Shown here one piece after another: positions 33,498 through 42,815 of a stretch of 64,000 bases of DNA. Within the stretch, counting starts at the first letter, position 1, and each line of letters starts with the position of its first letter. The stretch is from an uncultured Lachnospiraceae bacterium (GTDB taxonomy: Bacteria > Bacillota > Clostridia > Lachnospirales > Lachnospiraceae). The stretch lies in assembly GCA_910579805.1 (NCBI GenBank), contig CAJTWM010000007.1, positions 1-64,000 on the forward strand, in the 5' to 3' direction. The position numbers were made by a program, and so were the translations under genes. The notes under the pieces were generated by a model. That model was not told the DNA's origin. It did not search any database and saw only the letters and a program-made list of their open reading frames with translations.

Positions 33498-34847
33498 GTG
33501 GAGTTGGACGCTTTATATCAGGAATATGCAAAGCTGCTTTATCATTTTATTTATTTAAAATGCCATGACAGGGCTTTGGCGGAAGATATTGTGCAGTCTA
33601 CTTTTTTAAAGGCGATCCTGCAGATCGATTCTTTTCAGGGAAAAAGTAAAATATCCACATGGCTTTGCGAGATTGCAAGGAACGAATATCTGAATTATTG
33701 CCGAAAGCATGAAAGACAGCAGTCTTGCGACGAGTATGTGCAAAAGAGCGGAGAACGGCCGCTGAAGCAGGAAGGATTTTTCCGGGATGCGGTGCTTGAA
33801 AGCATGATCGTAAAAGAACAGGCTGATATGATCAAGAGAGTGGTACATACATTGAAGGAACCCTATAAGGAAGTATTCCTGCTGCGGGTATACGGAGAGT
33901 GTTCTTTCGGAGAGATCGCAGAACTGTTCCAAAAGAGCGATACTTGGGCGAGGGTCACTTATTATCGGGCAAAAACAAAGATCATAGAGGAATTTGAAGA
34001 AAAGGGGGGCTCTTATGAAATGTATGATATTTTGTTGGACGGATACGGGCTGCAGGATGAAGAATCAAGCGTCGTCCGTTTAGCTTATACGGACAGGAAT
34101 GCGTATGCATCTGATATGAAGAAGGCTGTTATGGAGAAATACCGCCGGTATTTTGACGGAAAAGAGCTGAAATATAAAGGGCTTGAGGAAATCGGATATC
34201 AGGAAACGGCGAAAATGGGAAACGCCAGAACTTTGAGCGCCGTTTTAAAATTTGAAGGAAAAGACCGGATCGAATATTATCTGGTATTATATAAAACGTT
34301 AAACGGGCGGTATCTGGCGGAAGATTATTTCGGCGATCCGTATTTATCTTATACGTCCTATAGGGAGAGTAAAGAAATGGACGGAGGAAAGGCGGCAAAA
34401 GCGGAAAACGGAAACGGCGGGGCGTATCATACGGACGATACCTTATTTTCCTGTCTGCCAAACCGGCTTTCGGATTTGGACATGGTTCTCATGAGACAAA
34501 TGACCTTACTTTCCGGACAGCGTGCTCTGCAGGGGGATAAAGCATTGGCAAAAGCCGGACAGATGCGCCTGCCGCTGATCTCCGTGCAGGATCTGGAGAA
34601 TGGAACACATAAACTGCAGGAAAGTGCAAACGCGGAGTTAGCAAAGTTATCCGGTTCGGGATATTATGTAACGGATCTGACATGGAGCGTAAAGGAATAC
34701 GATCGGGAAAAGTATTTGTACCGTTACCGGATCAATATGGAGCTGACTCATGAAACAAGTCTGGAAAAGAAGATCGTTACTTTTGACTGTTACCGGATAG
34801 GGGATCAATTTTTGTATATGGAAGGAACGGAAGAAGTGTATCAATAA
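33498..34847 (+). CDS. ECF sigma factor with a long C-terminal extension
   Basis: 449 residues. Residues 1-80 are sigma region 2 (LYHFIYLKCHDRALAEDIVQ, then FLKAILQIDSFQGKSK). Residues 110-168 are region 4 (LKEPYKEVFLLRVYGECSF, GEIAELFQKS). Normal ECF factors stop near residue 170 and are followed by an anti-sigma gene. Here the frame continues for 280 residues, with no membrane helix or zinc-binding HxxxCxxC. The extension contains two beta-rich NTF2-like stretches (about 240-280 and 395-445). A better start for a separate gene may exist at about 34015, where GGGGGG precedes ATG in another frame, but that frame soon stops. The start is GTG at 33498. Confidence 0.75.
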   Translation: MELDALYQEYAKLLYHFIYLKCHDRALAEDIVQSTFLKAILQIDSFQGKSKISTWLCEIARNEYLNYCRKHERQQSCDEYVQKSGERPLKQEGFFRDAVLESMIVKEQADMIKRVVHTLKEPYKEVFLLRVYGECSFGEIAELFQKSDTWARVTYYRAKTKIIEEFEEKGGSYEMYDILLDGYGLQDEESSVVRLAYTDRNAYASDMKKAVMEKYRRYFDGKELKYKGLEEIGYQETAKMGNARTLSAVLKFEGKDRIEYYLVLYKTLNGRYLAEDYFGDPYLSYTSYRESKEMDGGKAAKAENGNGGAYHTDDTLFSCLPNRLSDLDMVLMRQMTLLSGQRALQGDKALAKAGQMRLPLISVQDLENGTHKLQESANAELAKLSGSGYYVTDLTWSVKEYDREKYLYRYRINMELTHETSLEKKIVTFDCYRIGDQFLYMEGTEEVYQ

Positions 34848-34861
34848 TGTGGAAAAGACTC

Positions 34862-34891
34862 GGGAATGTTAAAATTTAGCATTCCCTTTTG
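34862..34891 (+). terminator. Terminator after the sigma-factor gene
   Basis: GGGAATG pairs with CATTCCC (34862-34868 and 34880-34886), extended by TTA/TAG-like contacts, followed by TTTTG. Confidence 0.75.
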
Positions 34892-35035
34892 TAATTTTAG
34901 CTACTCTATAAGTTCAATCTTAGGAACAAATTTATCCTGTCGTTTTCGGAGCATGTAAGATAGCGTTTGAATCACGCCTGAATCACATTGCTATTTCTTA
35001 GAAGATATTGTCTTATCTGACGCAAATTGGATATT

Positions 35036-35047
35036 GGAAACGTTTCC
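35036..35047. promoter_or_regulatory. cre-like operator (CcpA/LacI family)
   Basis: GGAAACGTTTCC, a perfect 12-bp palindrome with central CG, within TTGGAAACGTTTCCTTT. It fits the catabolite-response element layout and lies about 60 bases upstream of the galactanase -35 box. Confidence 0.6.
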
Positions 35048-35107
35048 TTTGCTATTTTCCATAAAAAATCGAAAAGAAGATTAGTAATTAATACAATGGG
35101 AAGCTTC

Positions 35108-35164
35108 TTGCGGAAAATCGAAAAATGAGATATAATAAAAACAACATAGCGCAACCGCTTGCGC
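35108..35164 (+). promoter_or_regulatory. Galactanase promoter with LacI-type operator at the start site
   Basis: TTGCGG (35108-35113), 17 bases, TATAAT (35131-35136). Beginning about 12 bases after the -10 box, at 35149-35164, is the palindrome GCGCAACCGCTTGCGC with central CG, the hallmark of LacI/GalR-family operators. Repressor bound there would block initiation. No LacI-type gene is in the window. Confidence 0.7.
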
Positions 35165-35232
35165 AATGGTAAGCTATCACTCCGGCAGGGAAGGTGCAGG
35201 GGAAACTATAACAGGATGGGAGGAAAACAAAG

Positions 35233-38200
35233 ATGAAACAGAAAATGCGATTTTTCCGAAAAGGCTTGTGCGGTATTTTGAGTGCGGCAATGATACTGAC
35301 AAGTTTTATGGTACCGGATTTATCGGTATCGGCGGCGCAGCCTGACAGGGAAACCGTGGTGCAGGATGCGGATACGGACGAAATTGTGAGTGAAATGTCT
35401 TCAGAAGAAGATACGGATGTTCCAAAAGAATCCGAAGGAGAAGGTACTGTAGAAGGGAACGACGAAAACATACCCGATGAGGAAACCGGTACCGGAGAAG
35501 ATTCGGAAGACGGTACCGAAAATGATACGACAGCCGGCGGCGATACGGAGGACGGCAATACCGAAGAAGCATCGGACGGCGATGAAGAAGAAAGCAATGT
35601 CAAAGAGAGACCGGAAAAAGAAGCGGAAGCAACGGAAGAAGCCGGCGACTATGGAAATGATGCTGCAGCGGCGGCAGACGGCGTCTATACGGACGTAACG
35701 GTAAATCTGAACTTTTTTATAGGCGATTTACAAGAGGGAGAAACGGTAGGATTATATCATTGGGCTAATGAAGGCGGATCCCTTACTTCAGAGAATACGG
35801 CGGCAGATTGGAAGATTTGGAATGCCGGCGACGTATATCTGATGAACCCTGTAGACGGACATCCGGGATGGTATCATATTGCCTTTAAGGTTACGGATAC
35901 GATTACGGCGTCTAAAAGTTTTACCGGTATCGGTATTTATAAATCCAGTAATACGGCTACAGGGGGCGTACTGCTTACCTGTGACGCGTGGAATAATCCG
36001 GAAATGTATGTAGGTCTTCTCTCCGGAGCCATCACCGCGGTAAAAGACGGCAAAGGCTATGCGACCATCGAAGATTCGGAAGTATCCACGGAGGCTTTGG
36101 CACAGCTTGTTGCCAATGCCAAGAATCTGAAAGAGGAAGACTATAAAGCGTCAGGCTGGGCGGCATTTGCGGATGCGCTTGCAGCGGCAGAAGCAGTGCT
36201 GGGAAAAGAATCTCCTACCGGCAGTGAAATACAGGCTGCTTATGATAATTTGGAAAAGGCAATAGAGGATTTGGTTCCGGCATCCGTCGTGGAGGCGGAG
36301 ATCAATGTAAAGCCGGTCGCGCTGGCTGAAGACTTTATTACGGGGGCGGATATTTCGTCTTACTGGTCTTTAAAGCAGAGCGGAACCGTTTTTAAGGACG
36401 AGAACGGAAAAGAGCTGTCGGATGAGGAGTTTTTCCAATATCTGCATGACGGAGGTACGAACTGGGTTCGTATCCGCATATGGAACGACCCTTACGACAG
36501 CAACGGCAACGGTTACGGCGGCGGTAACAATGACGTGGAAAAAGCGAAGATCATGGGAAAACTGGCGACGGACGCAGGCATGAGGGTTCTGATCGATTTC
36601 CACTATTCGGATTTTTGGGCGGACCCGGGTAAACAGCAGGCGCCGAAAGCATGGACGAATATGAGCGTCGATGAAAAGGCGGAGGCGGTATACCAGTTTA
36701 CAAAGACCAGCTTGGACGAGTTAAAGGCAGTCGGCGTGGATGTGGGCATGGTGCAGGTAGGAAACGAGACGACGAACGGCATCTGCGGCGTATTTTATAA
36801 AAACGACGGATGGGAGAGTGCAGCTAAGATCTATAATGCCGGAAGTAAAGCGGTCAGGGAATTTGACAAGGACTGCCTCGTAGCAATTCACTTTACCAAT
36901 CCGGAGAGAAGCGGGAGTTATGCCTCTCTTGCCAAGAGCCTTCATGACAATAACGTGGATTATGACGTATTTGCAAGTTCTTACTATCCTTTCTGGCACG
37001 GTACAACGGCAAACCTGACCAGCGTATTGGCTAACGTTGCCAAAACTTACGGCAAGAAGGTGATGGTGGCGGAAACATCCTGGGCGACTACCTTGGAGGA
37101 TCAGGATGGGCATGAGAATACGGTGCGCGTAGGAAATAACGATAAGGATCAGCCCTATGCATTTTCCGTGCAGGGACAGGCGGACGAGGTGAGGGCGGTC
37201 GTTGAGGCAGCCAACAATATCAATAACGTTGAGGGTGCGGCAGGCAGCAGCATAGGTGTTTTCTACTGGGAGGCAGCATGGAACTCACCCTATTATGTTT
37301 ACGGAGAAGACGGAACCAAAAACGAAGAGTTATATGAAAAGAATAAGGCATTATGGGAACAGTATGGTTCCGGCTGGGCGTCAAGTTATGCCAGCGAATA
37401 TGATCCTGAGGACGCAGGAAAGTGGTTTGGCGGAAGTGCAGTCGATAACCAGTCATGGTTTGGCTTCGACGGCACGGCCCTTCCGACAGCCAAAGTATAC
37501 AGCTACATCAGGACCGGAGCGGAGGCTGAAAAAGCAATAGCGGATGTGGAAAATCCTTCCGTAACGGTCAATGCGGGCGAGACGGTCAATTATCCCGAGA
37601 AAGTGAAAGTAAGCTTTAACGACGGAACGTCTGGCGAGTATCCGGTAGTGTGGGATGCCGGCGATCAGGCGCAGGTAGATACGAAAGAACCGGGAGACCA
37701 AACGGTCAGGGGTATTGTGACCTGTGAATATACGGTAAGCGATGGCAGTACTAAGACGGCTACCAGAGAGGTTACTTTTACCATAACCGTAAAGATGATT
37801 TCCGTAACCCAGTTGGTCAATCCGGGATTTGAAGACGCGGACGGAACCGATGATAAAAAAGCATTGGGATGGACGTTGACCGGATCCACACGAAAAGCGG
37901 AAAATCCGCATAGCGGAAAATGGGCGGCGCACTTTTATAATGCGAATGAAACCACTGCCGCGGTAAAACAAACAATAAAAGGGCTTGAGAAAGGCGTTTA
38001 TATATTCGGCGGTTATATCGAGGGCGAAAAGGCAGATGCGGATGCGGTGGTGACCATATACGACAAAGACGGCAATAAAAAAGGAGATACGCTGAAAGTG
38101 TCATGCTCCTTAGACGGATGGATGAACTGGAAGAATCCGGAGGTGACCGGTATCGTTATTTCCGAAGGCGATTATTTGGAAGTAGGAATGGAAGTTGCGG

Positions 38201-41061
38201 TACAGGCCGGCGGCTGGGGAACCATGGATGACTTCTATCTATACAGCGCTTATGAGTACGACATTTTAGTAGACAATCAGGTCAAAAACGGTACAATATC
38301 CTGCAGCGCTGCTAAATCACTCAGTGGGGAAAAGATCACGGTAACGGCAACGCCTGCTGACGGATATAAGATGTTTCAATTAAGGGTATCAGGAAGAAAT
38401 GTAACGGGCAATACGTTGACAAGCGAGCATGGTAAGGTGCGCTATGACGCCAAGACAAAATCGGTAATCCTTACTTATACTGACAGAGTGACCGAAACAG
38501 TGGAAGAATCGTTTATTATGTCCAACGGCAAGGTGACGGTCAGCGCAGTATTTAGGACAGACGTGGATACCGCCGCTTTAGACAGTCTGCTCGAACAGTA
38601 TGGCAAGGTGACGGATATCGGCTATACGGAAGAAAGCTGGGCAGCGTTTACCGGAGCATTAGAGGCGGCGAAGGCGGCAGCGGAGAATCTTGAGGCGACA
38701 CAGGAGGAAATTAACGGCGCGAAAGAGGCGTTAGAGGCGGCGTATAAAGGGCTTGAGAAAGTGCCTGCTGCCACACCGGAAGAAATTGCAGAACTTTCGG
38801 CTCTGATACAAAAATATGATCCGGTAATCAATGACGGTTATACGGAGGAAAGCTGGAAGGCTTTTGCAGACGCGTTAACAGCGGCAAAGACGGCCGTAGG
38901 AAAAGAAAACGTGACGACGGTTGAAATTGCTAAAGCGAAAGAGGCGTTAGAGGCAGCGTATAAAGGGCTTACGAAAACGACCGATCCCGGAGAAAACGTA
39001 GATCTTTCCGCTTTAAAGACTTTGATTGAAGAGTATGAGAAGAAGACGAATGACGGTTATACGGAAGAAAGCTGGAAAAAGTTTGAAGATGCGCTGACAG
39101 CGGCGAAAGCGGTCATAGGAAAAGAAGGCGTAACGCAGACAGAAGTTGACGGCGCTAAAGCAGATTTAGAGGCGGCTTATGCAGGACTGAAAAAAATAAC
39201 GGAACCGGATCCTGCCAAAGAAGGGCTTTGGGCAGAGTGGACACAAGAGTGGGCGGAACTTTTCGGTACGGATCCTGTGGATGGAAGCGATACCATTACT
39301 TATACCGGTAAAGCGGTGAAACCGACTGTAAAAGTATACGACGGCGGGACTCTGTTAACGAATAAGCATTATTCCGTATCTTATAAGAACAATACAAAAG
39401 TAGGAACGGCAAGCGTTGTCATCAAAGGAAAAGGTAATTATACCGGAAATTATACGTTAACATTTAAGATTGCACCTGTAGATCTTGGAACGGACAGTAA
39501 TATTCAGATTCCGACTCTTTATGTTGCGGCTTCGAATAACGGAAAACCGGTTAACGTGAAACCCACAGTAACATGGAACGGGAAGAAAGTTGCCGCAAAA
39601 TATTATGAGGTAGTACTTCCGGATAAAACAGAGGGAGCGTATGTAAATCCGGGTACTTACGGCATAGAGGTAAAAGCAAAGGAGAACAACGGGATCTATA
39701 CGGGTTCCAAAACGGCTCGGATCGTACTTGTTAATACTGCGGACGACGCGCAGGTTTTAATGAGCCGTGTGAAAGTGAAATTTAACTTTAAGTCTAAAGA
39801 GTGGAAAGAAGAAGGCGTAACGTTAAGCGCCGAAGACATGAAACTGACATACAAAAACGAGGAGCTGACTTTTGGCGAACACTATACGTTATCCTATGAA
39901 AAGAACGACCGGATCGGTACGGCTGCCGTCATTATCCAAGGAACCGGAACGCCGGAAAACGGAGGAAAATTTGTAGGCGAGCTGAGAAAAACCTTTAAGA
40001 TCACCGGAACGGCGATCAAAGCGAAGGATGTCAAACTGGCGGCGGATTCCATTATTTATGACGGAACAAAGAAAGAACCTGAAGTAACGATCGAGGGACT
40101 GGTAAGAAACCGTGATTATACGCTAACCTATCAGAACAACATCAATGCAGGAAAGAAAGCGTCCGTTGTTGTAACAGGCATCAACGGCTATACCGGAACT
40201 GTGAAGAAGACGTTCAAAATAGATGCCTATGACGTAAACGAAGAAGCCATCAGCATTGTTGTAAAACCGGCAGTGTATGAAAAGGGCGGCAGTAAACCGG
40301 CAGTGGAAGTAAGTTTTAACGGTACGCCGCTGACAATGGGGACGGATTATACGTTAGTATATTCTAAGAACGCAAGAGAGACCGCAGGCGCTCTGACTGC
40401 AGAGGTCAAGGTGAAAGGAAAAGGAAATTACAAGGGACTGAAAGCGATTCCTTTTGCGATTGGAAAGCAGAATCTTGCGAATCTGACGGCCGTTGCGGCT
40501 GATCAGACCAGCGCACAAAAGTGGGATAAGGTGAATCCGGTCATTACCGATGTGAACGGTAAAACGTTGAAAAAGGGTGCGGACTATGAGCAGAAGCTTG
40601 CATATGTACTTTATGACGGGCAGGGGAATCCGATAGAGGATACGACGGCAACGCCTCCGGCAGCGGGCATGAAAGTTAAGGTGACGGCAACAGGAAAGGG
40701 CAATTACGAGGGAACGATCTCAGCGGAGTTCAGGATCATTGAGGCTAAGCATAATATTGCCAAGGCAAGGATTACAATCATACCGAAAACTTATACGGGA
40801 AAAGAGATTGCACTGCAGAAGAGTGACATCAAGCTTGAACTGAACGTGGACGGAGAATGGAAAACGCTTACTGACGATCAATACGAGATTTTGGGCTATT
40901 CGAATAACGTCAATAAAGGTAAGAAAGCGAAAGTAACGATTCACGGACTTGCTCCATACGGAGGAACGAAAGCATTTCCTTTCGAGATCAAAGCGCAGTC
41001 GATGGAGGATATAGACTGGGCAGGCAGTATTGCGGCGATGATGGAGTCGATGTTCCGCTAA
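35233..41061 (+). CDS. Secreted multidomain endo-beta-1,4-galactanase (GH53)
   Basis: 1942 residues. Signal peptide 1-35; Asp/Glu-rich linker about 37-150; beta-sandwich carbohydrate-binding-like module 152-284; FIVAR-like helices 285-352. The GH53 catalytic domain is at about 365-765, with acid/base Glu512 in QVGNETTNG and nucleophile Glu614 in VMVAETSWAT. It also has WxDPGKQQ after DFHYSDF, typical of galactanases. An Ig-like (Big_4) module follows at 770-855 and a jelly-roll CBM, possibly CBM61, at 858-1011. Then come a stalk domain, three FIVAR repeats (1115-1322) and about seven Ig/YDG-like units to the end. No LPXTG anchor or SLH motif is seen. It cuts beta-1,4-galactan side chains of pectin outside the cell. 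Confidence 0.93.
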   Translation: MKQKMRFFRKGLCGILSAAMILTSFMVPDLSVSAAQPDRETVVQDADTDEIVSEMSSEEDTDVPKESEGEGTVEGNDENIPDEETGTGEDSEDGTENDTTAGGDTEDGNTEEASDGDEEESNVKERPEKEAEATEEAGDYGNDAAAAADGVYTDVTVNLNFFIGDLQEGETVGLYHWANEGGSLTSENTAADWKIWNAGDVYLMNPVDGHPGWYHIAFKVTDTITASKSFTGIGIYKSSNTATGGVLLTCDAWNNPEMYVGLLSGAITAVKDGKGYATIEDSEVSTEALAQLVANAKNLKEEDYKASGWAAFADALAAAEAVLGKESPTGSEIQAAYDNLEKAIEDLVPASVVEAEINVKPVALAEDFITGADISSYWSLKQSGTVFKDENGKELSDEEFFQYLHDGGTNWVRIRIWNDPYDSNGNGYGGGNNDVEKAKIMGKLATDAGMRVLIDFHYSDFWADPGKQQAPKAWTNMSVDEKAEAVYQFTKTSLDELKAVGVDVGMVQVGNETTNGICGVFYKNDGWESAAKIYNAGSKAVREFDKDCLVAIHFTNPERSGSYASLAKSLHDNNVDYDVFASSYYPFWHGTTANLTSVLANVAKTYGKKVMVAETSWATTLEDQDGHENTVRVGNNDKDQPYAFSVQGQADEVRAVVEAANNINNVEGAAGSSIGVFYWEAAWNSPYYVYGEDGTKNEELYEKNKALWEQYGSGWASSYASEYDPEDAGKWFGGSAVDNQSWFGFDGTALPTAKVYSYIRTGAEAEKAIADVENPSVTVNAGETVNYPEKVKVSFNDGTSGEYPVVWDAGDQAQVDTKEPGDQTVRGIVTCEYTVSDGSTKTATREVTFTITVKMISVTQLVNPGFEDADGTDDKKALGWTLTGSTRKAENPHSGKWAAHFYNANETTAAVKQTIKGLEKGVYIFGGYIEGEKADADAVVTIYDKDGNKKGDTLKVSCSLDGWMNWKNPEVTGIVISEGDYLEVGMEVAVQAGGWGTMDDFYLYSAYEYDILVDNQVKNGTISCSAAKSLSGEKITVTATPADGYKMFQLRVSGRNVTGNTLTSEHGKVRYDAKTKSVILTYTDRVTETVEESFIMSNGKVTVSAVFRTDVDTAALDSLLEQYGKVTDIGYTEESWAAFTGALEAAKAAAENLEATQEEINGAKEALEAAYKGLEKVPAATPEEIAELSALIQKYDPVINDGYTEESWKAFADALTAAKTAVGKENVTTVEIAKAKEALEAAYKGLTKTTDPGENVDLSALKTLIEEYEKKTNDGYTEESWKKFEDALTAAKAVIGKEGVTQTEVDGAKADLEAAYAGLKKITEPDPAKEGLWAEWTQEWAELFGTDPVDGSDTITYTGKAVKPTVKVYDGGTLLTNKHYSVSYKNNTKVGTASVVIKGKGNYTGNYTLTFKIAPVDLGTDSNIQIPTLYVAASNNGKPVNVKPTVTWNGKKVAAKYYEVVLPDKTEGAYVNPGTYGIEVKAKENNGIYTGSKTARIVLVNTADDAQVLMSRVKVKFNFKSKEWKEEGVTLSAEDMKLTYKNEELTFGEHYTLSYEKNDRIGTAAVIIQGTGTPENGGKFVGELRKTFKITGTAIKAKDVKLAADSIIYDGTKKEPEVTIEGLVRNRDYTLTYQNNINAGKKASVVVTGINGYTGTVKKTFKIDAYDVNEEAISIVVKPAVYEKGGSKPAVEVSFNGTPLTMGTDYTLVYSKNARETAGALTAEVKVKGKGNYKGLKAIPFAIGKQNLANLTAVAADQTSAQKWDKVNPVITDVNGKTLKKGADYEQKLAYVLYDGQGNPIEDTTATPPAAGMKVKVTATGKGNYEGTISAEFRIIEAKHNIAKARITIIPKTYTGKEIALQKSDIKLELNVDGEWKTLTDDQYEILGYSNNVNKGKKAKVTIHGLAPYGGTKAFPFEIKAQSMEDIDWAGSIAAMMESMFR
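38575..39195 (+). repeat. Three FIVAR repeats inside the galactanase gene
   Basis: Three units of about 64-70 codons, each with a Gly-Tyr-Thr-Glu-Glu-Ser-Trp motif near the start and an AKxxLEAAYxGL ending. A fourth, more diverged unit lies upstream of the catalytic domain at about 36085-36290. They probably form a helical stalk. Confidence 0.8.
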
Positions 41062-41092
41062 GTAATGCTATCTAAAAGCGAACATATAAGAT

Positions 41093-41136
41093 GGGGCGTT
41101 TCCCAAGTCGAAGCTGACTTGGGGGACGCCCTTTGT
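41093..41136 (+). terminator. Terminator after the galactanase gene
   Basis: GGGGCGTTTCCCAAGTC pairs with GACTTGGGGGACGCCC around GAAGCT, followed by TTTG and TTCTTT. A strong GC-rich stem. Confidence 0.85.
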
Positions 41137-41241
41137 TCTTTCCGCACGCCCCGCTTTGCACGATATTTGCATGGAAAGCATATGGTTGAGCGTTATGGGT
41201 TTCTGTGACAGAGTATAAGTAAAAAGGAAGAGGTCCGGAAA

Positions 41242-41991
41242 ATGGATTTTAACGAAATGAAAAAAATAGAGAATGATACGGAATTGGTGAACGCCGTATA
41301 CAATGTTTTGGATGAAAGTTCCAGATTAAATTGTAGTAATGCCGCAAGGGTTGAGTTTACTACCACTGTAAAATACATTGAAAAATATTTGAGTCAGAGA
41401 ATGAGAATTTTGGATATAGGGGCGGGAGCCGGGGAGTATAGCCTCTATTTTGCAAATAAGGGATATAAGGTCAGCGCCGTTGAACTTGCGGACAAAAATG
41501 TTGCGGAGTTTCGTAAAAAAATTACCGGCAATCTTGATATTGTACTTTTGTTTGGCCCGCTTTACCATTTGCATGAGGAAAGGGATAGGAATACAGCGAT
41601 CAATGAAGCTAAGAGAGTACTCAGAAAAGACGGTACACTGTTTGTTGCTTTTATTAATAATGATATGATCCATTATACGGAATGGGGCTATGATCCCGAC
41701 TATTTTTTAACCGGCGAGTATGATAAGGACACTTTTAAGACAAACGATTTTCCGTTTGTATTTTTTGACCTAAAGCAATGCCGCGGGATGCTCACCGGTA
41801 ATGGCCTTGATATTATTCACGAGATAGCGTCGGACGGCATGAGCGAATTATTGGAGGAGAGAATCAATCAGCTTGATGCCGCAGGTTACGCACAATATTT
41901 AAAAATGCATTTTTTTTATTGCGAAAGGCCGGAGCATTTGGGAAAGACGAATCATTTTCTCTTTGTAGTGAAGAAAGCGGGGGTAGAATGA
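41242..41991 (+). CDS. Class I SAM-dependent methyltransferase
   Basis: 249 residues. Motif I is ILDIGAGAGEYSLYFANKG; the acidic ribose-binding residue follows in SAVELADKN. Motif post-II is DIVLLFGPLYHL and motif III is VLRKDGTLFVAFI. It transfers methyl from S-adenosylmethionine; the substrate cannot be read from sequence, though FGPLYHL is common in small-molecule methyltransferases. AGGAAGAGG precedes the ATG. The 3' end overlaps the convergent gene by 40 bases. Confidence 0.9.
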   Translation: MDFNEMKKIENDTELVNAVYNVLDESSRLNCSNAARVEFTTTVKYIEKYLSQRMRILDIGAGAGEYSLYFANKGYKVSAVELADKNVAEFRKKITGNLDIVLLFGPLYHLHEERDRNTAINEAKRVLRKDGTLFVAFINNDMIHYTEWGYDPDYFLTGEYDKDTFKTNDFPFVFFDLKQCRGMLTGNGLDIIHEIASDGMSELLEERINQLDAAGYAQYLKMHFFYCERPEHLGKTNHFLFVVKKAGVE

Positions 41992-42356
41992 ACGTCATAT
42001 ACTTTTATGCTGTAATCGCCGATAAAATCACTGCATTCTGCAGCAAGCGTATAGGTGTCGGAAACAGGTAAAGTAAAAAAACATTTCAAAGATTTGGCAT
42101 GATCCAATTGATATACCGCGTTATCCTTTGAATCATATAAAAGTATATTTAAGTCTCCGGCTTTTATTTCAGACTGAAATGAAAATCTGATCTTGTCCCC
42201 TGCTTGTCCTGAAAAGGAAATGCTGGAGGTGGTAGTCGTTTCTTCGGTGAAACGGTTTTTCATATTACCTAATGATTGAGGACGGTATAACAGGTAAATG
42301 GCTAATGCAATAAAGACCGTGATCGTGATTCCGGTCAGGAGGATTTTCTTTTTCAT
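41952..42356 (-). CDS. Membrane-anchored small beta-domain protein
   Basis: 134 residues. A basic start and one membrane helix (about 5-23, ILLTGITITVFIALAIYLLY) are followed by a ~100-residue extracytoplasmic beta-sandwich (SISFSGQAGDKIRFSFQSEI, LYDSKDNAVYQL). The layout resembles small cell-surface domains often seen near sensing systems. Convergent with and overlapping the methyltransferase gene by 40 bases. Function unknown. Confidence 0.65.
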   Translation of the reverse strand: MKKKILLTGITITVFIALAIYLLYRPQSLGNMKNRFTEETTTTSSISFSGQAGDKIRFSFQSEIKAGDLNILLYDSKDNAVYQLDHAKSLKCFFTLPVSDTYTLAAECSDFIGDYSIKVYDVHSTPAFFTTKRK

Positions 42357-42403
42357 GGGTGTATATCGCCTTTCTTTTCTATGAGGGGTATTTACTCTGT
42401 TTT

Positions 42404-42426
42404 AGAGCATTGTTCAGACACACTCT
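42404..42426 (-). repeat. Diverged half copy of the palindromic element
   Basis: On the minus strand AGAGTGTGTCTGAACAATGC, matching the arm of the 16129-16217 element with several substitutions. Confidence 0.35.
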
Positions 42427-42563
42427 AGTGTATGCCGGATTTCTAAAGAGAGGCCGGGGAAAAAACTTAACATTTTCTAAACTTTCAATCCGTAGCGGAC
42501 GGAGTCCGGTCTGAAAATTTAAATTGGGGGATTTGAAAGGAGACCAGGCAGCAAAACATATGG

Positions 42564-42592
42564 TTGGATATGATATATTCTTGTGATATAAT
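42564..42592 (+). promoter_or_regulatory. Promoter for the small membrane protein and helicase
   Basis: TTGGAT (42564-42569) and TATAAT (42587-42592) with a 17-base spacer, 30 bases before the small-protein start. The helicase gene follows within 10 bases of that gene, so both are probably transcribed from here. Confidence 0.6.
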
Positions 42593-42621
42593 AAAAAAAA
42601 TCATATTGGGAGAAATTAGTG

Positions 42622-42807
42622 ATGGAAATACAAGGGCCTATTGAAGCGGTCTATGGATTAACGATCGTTTTTCTAATAATAACGATCGTATTCTTAATGG
42701 GAAAAGGCAGTTCTTTTATCGTAGGGCATAATACTTTACAGGAAACGAGATTCGAGCCGAAGAAATATTATTTTCAGGAAGTAAACCGGCTAAGAAAAAC
42801 AGATTAA
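42622..42807 (+). CDS. Small single-pass membrane protein upstream of the helicase
   Basis: 61 residues from the ATG at 42622 (GGGAG 8 bases upstream; a GTG at 42619 is the alternative). One membrane helix (about 12-29, YGLTIVFLIITIVFLMGKG) is followed by GSSFIVGHNTL, which resembles the start of DUF3784-type small membrane proteins, and a basic tail. It lies 8 bases before the helicase-nuclease gene and shares its promoter, so it may be a membrane partner. Confidence 0.55.
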   Translation: MEIQGPIEAVYGLTIVFLIITIVFLMGKGSSFIVGHNTLQETRFEPKKYYFQEVNRLRKTD

Positions 42808-42815
42808 GGGGAATT

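Noticed and set aside
35088..35603. Ser/Val/Pro-rich minus-strand frame over the start of the galactanase gene
   Set aside because: It is the complement of the Asp/Glu-rich linker codons and the upstream promoter; no ribosome binding site.
36721..37971. Several 70-170-codon minus-strand frames inside the galactanase gene
   Set aside because: Antisense shadows of a clear GH53 coding frame.
38575..39195. CRISPR-like or other spaced repeat array
   Set aside because: The repeats are ~200-bp in-frame protein repeats (FIVAR), not short repeats with unique spacers.
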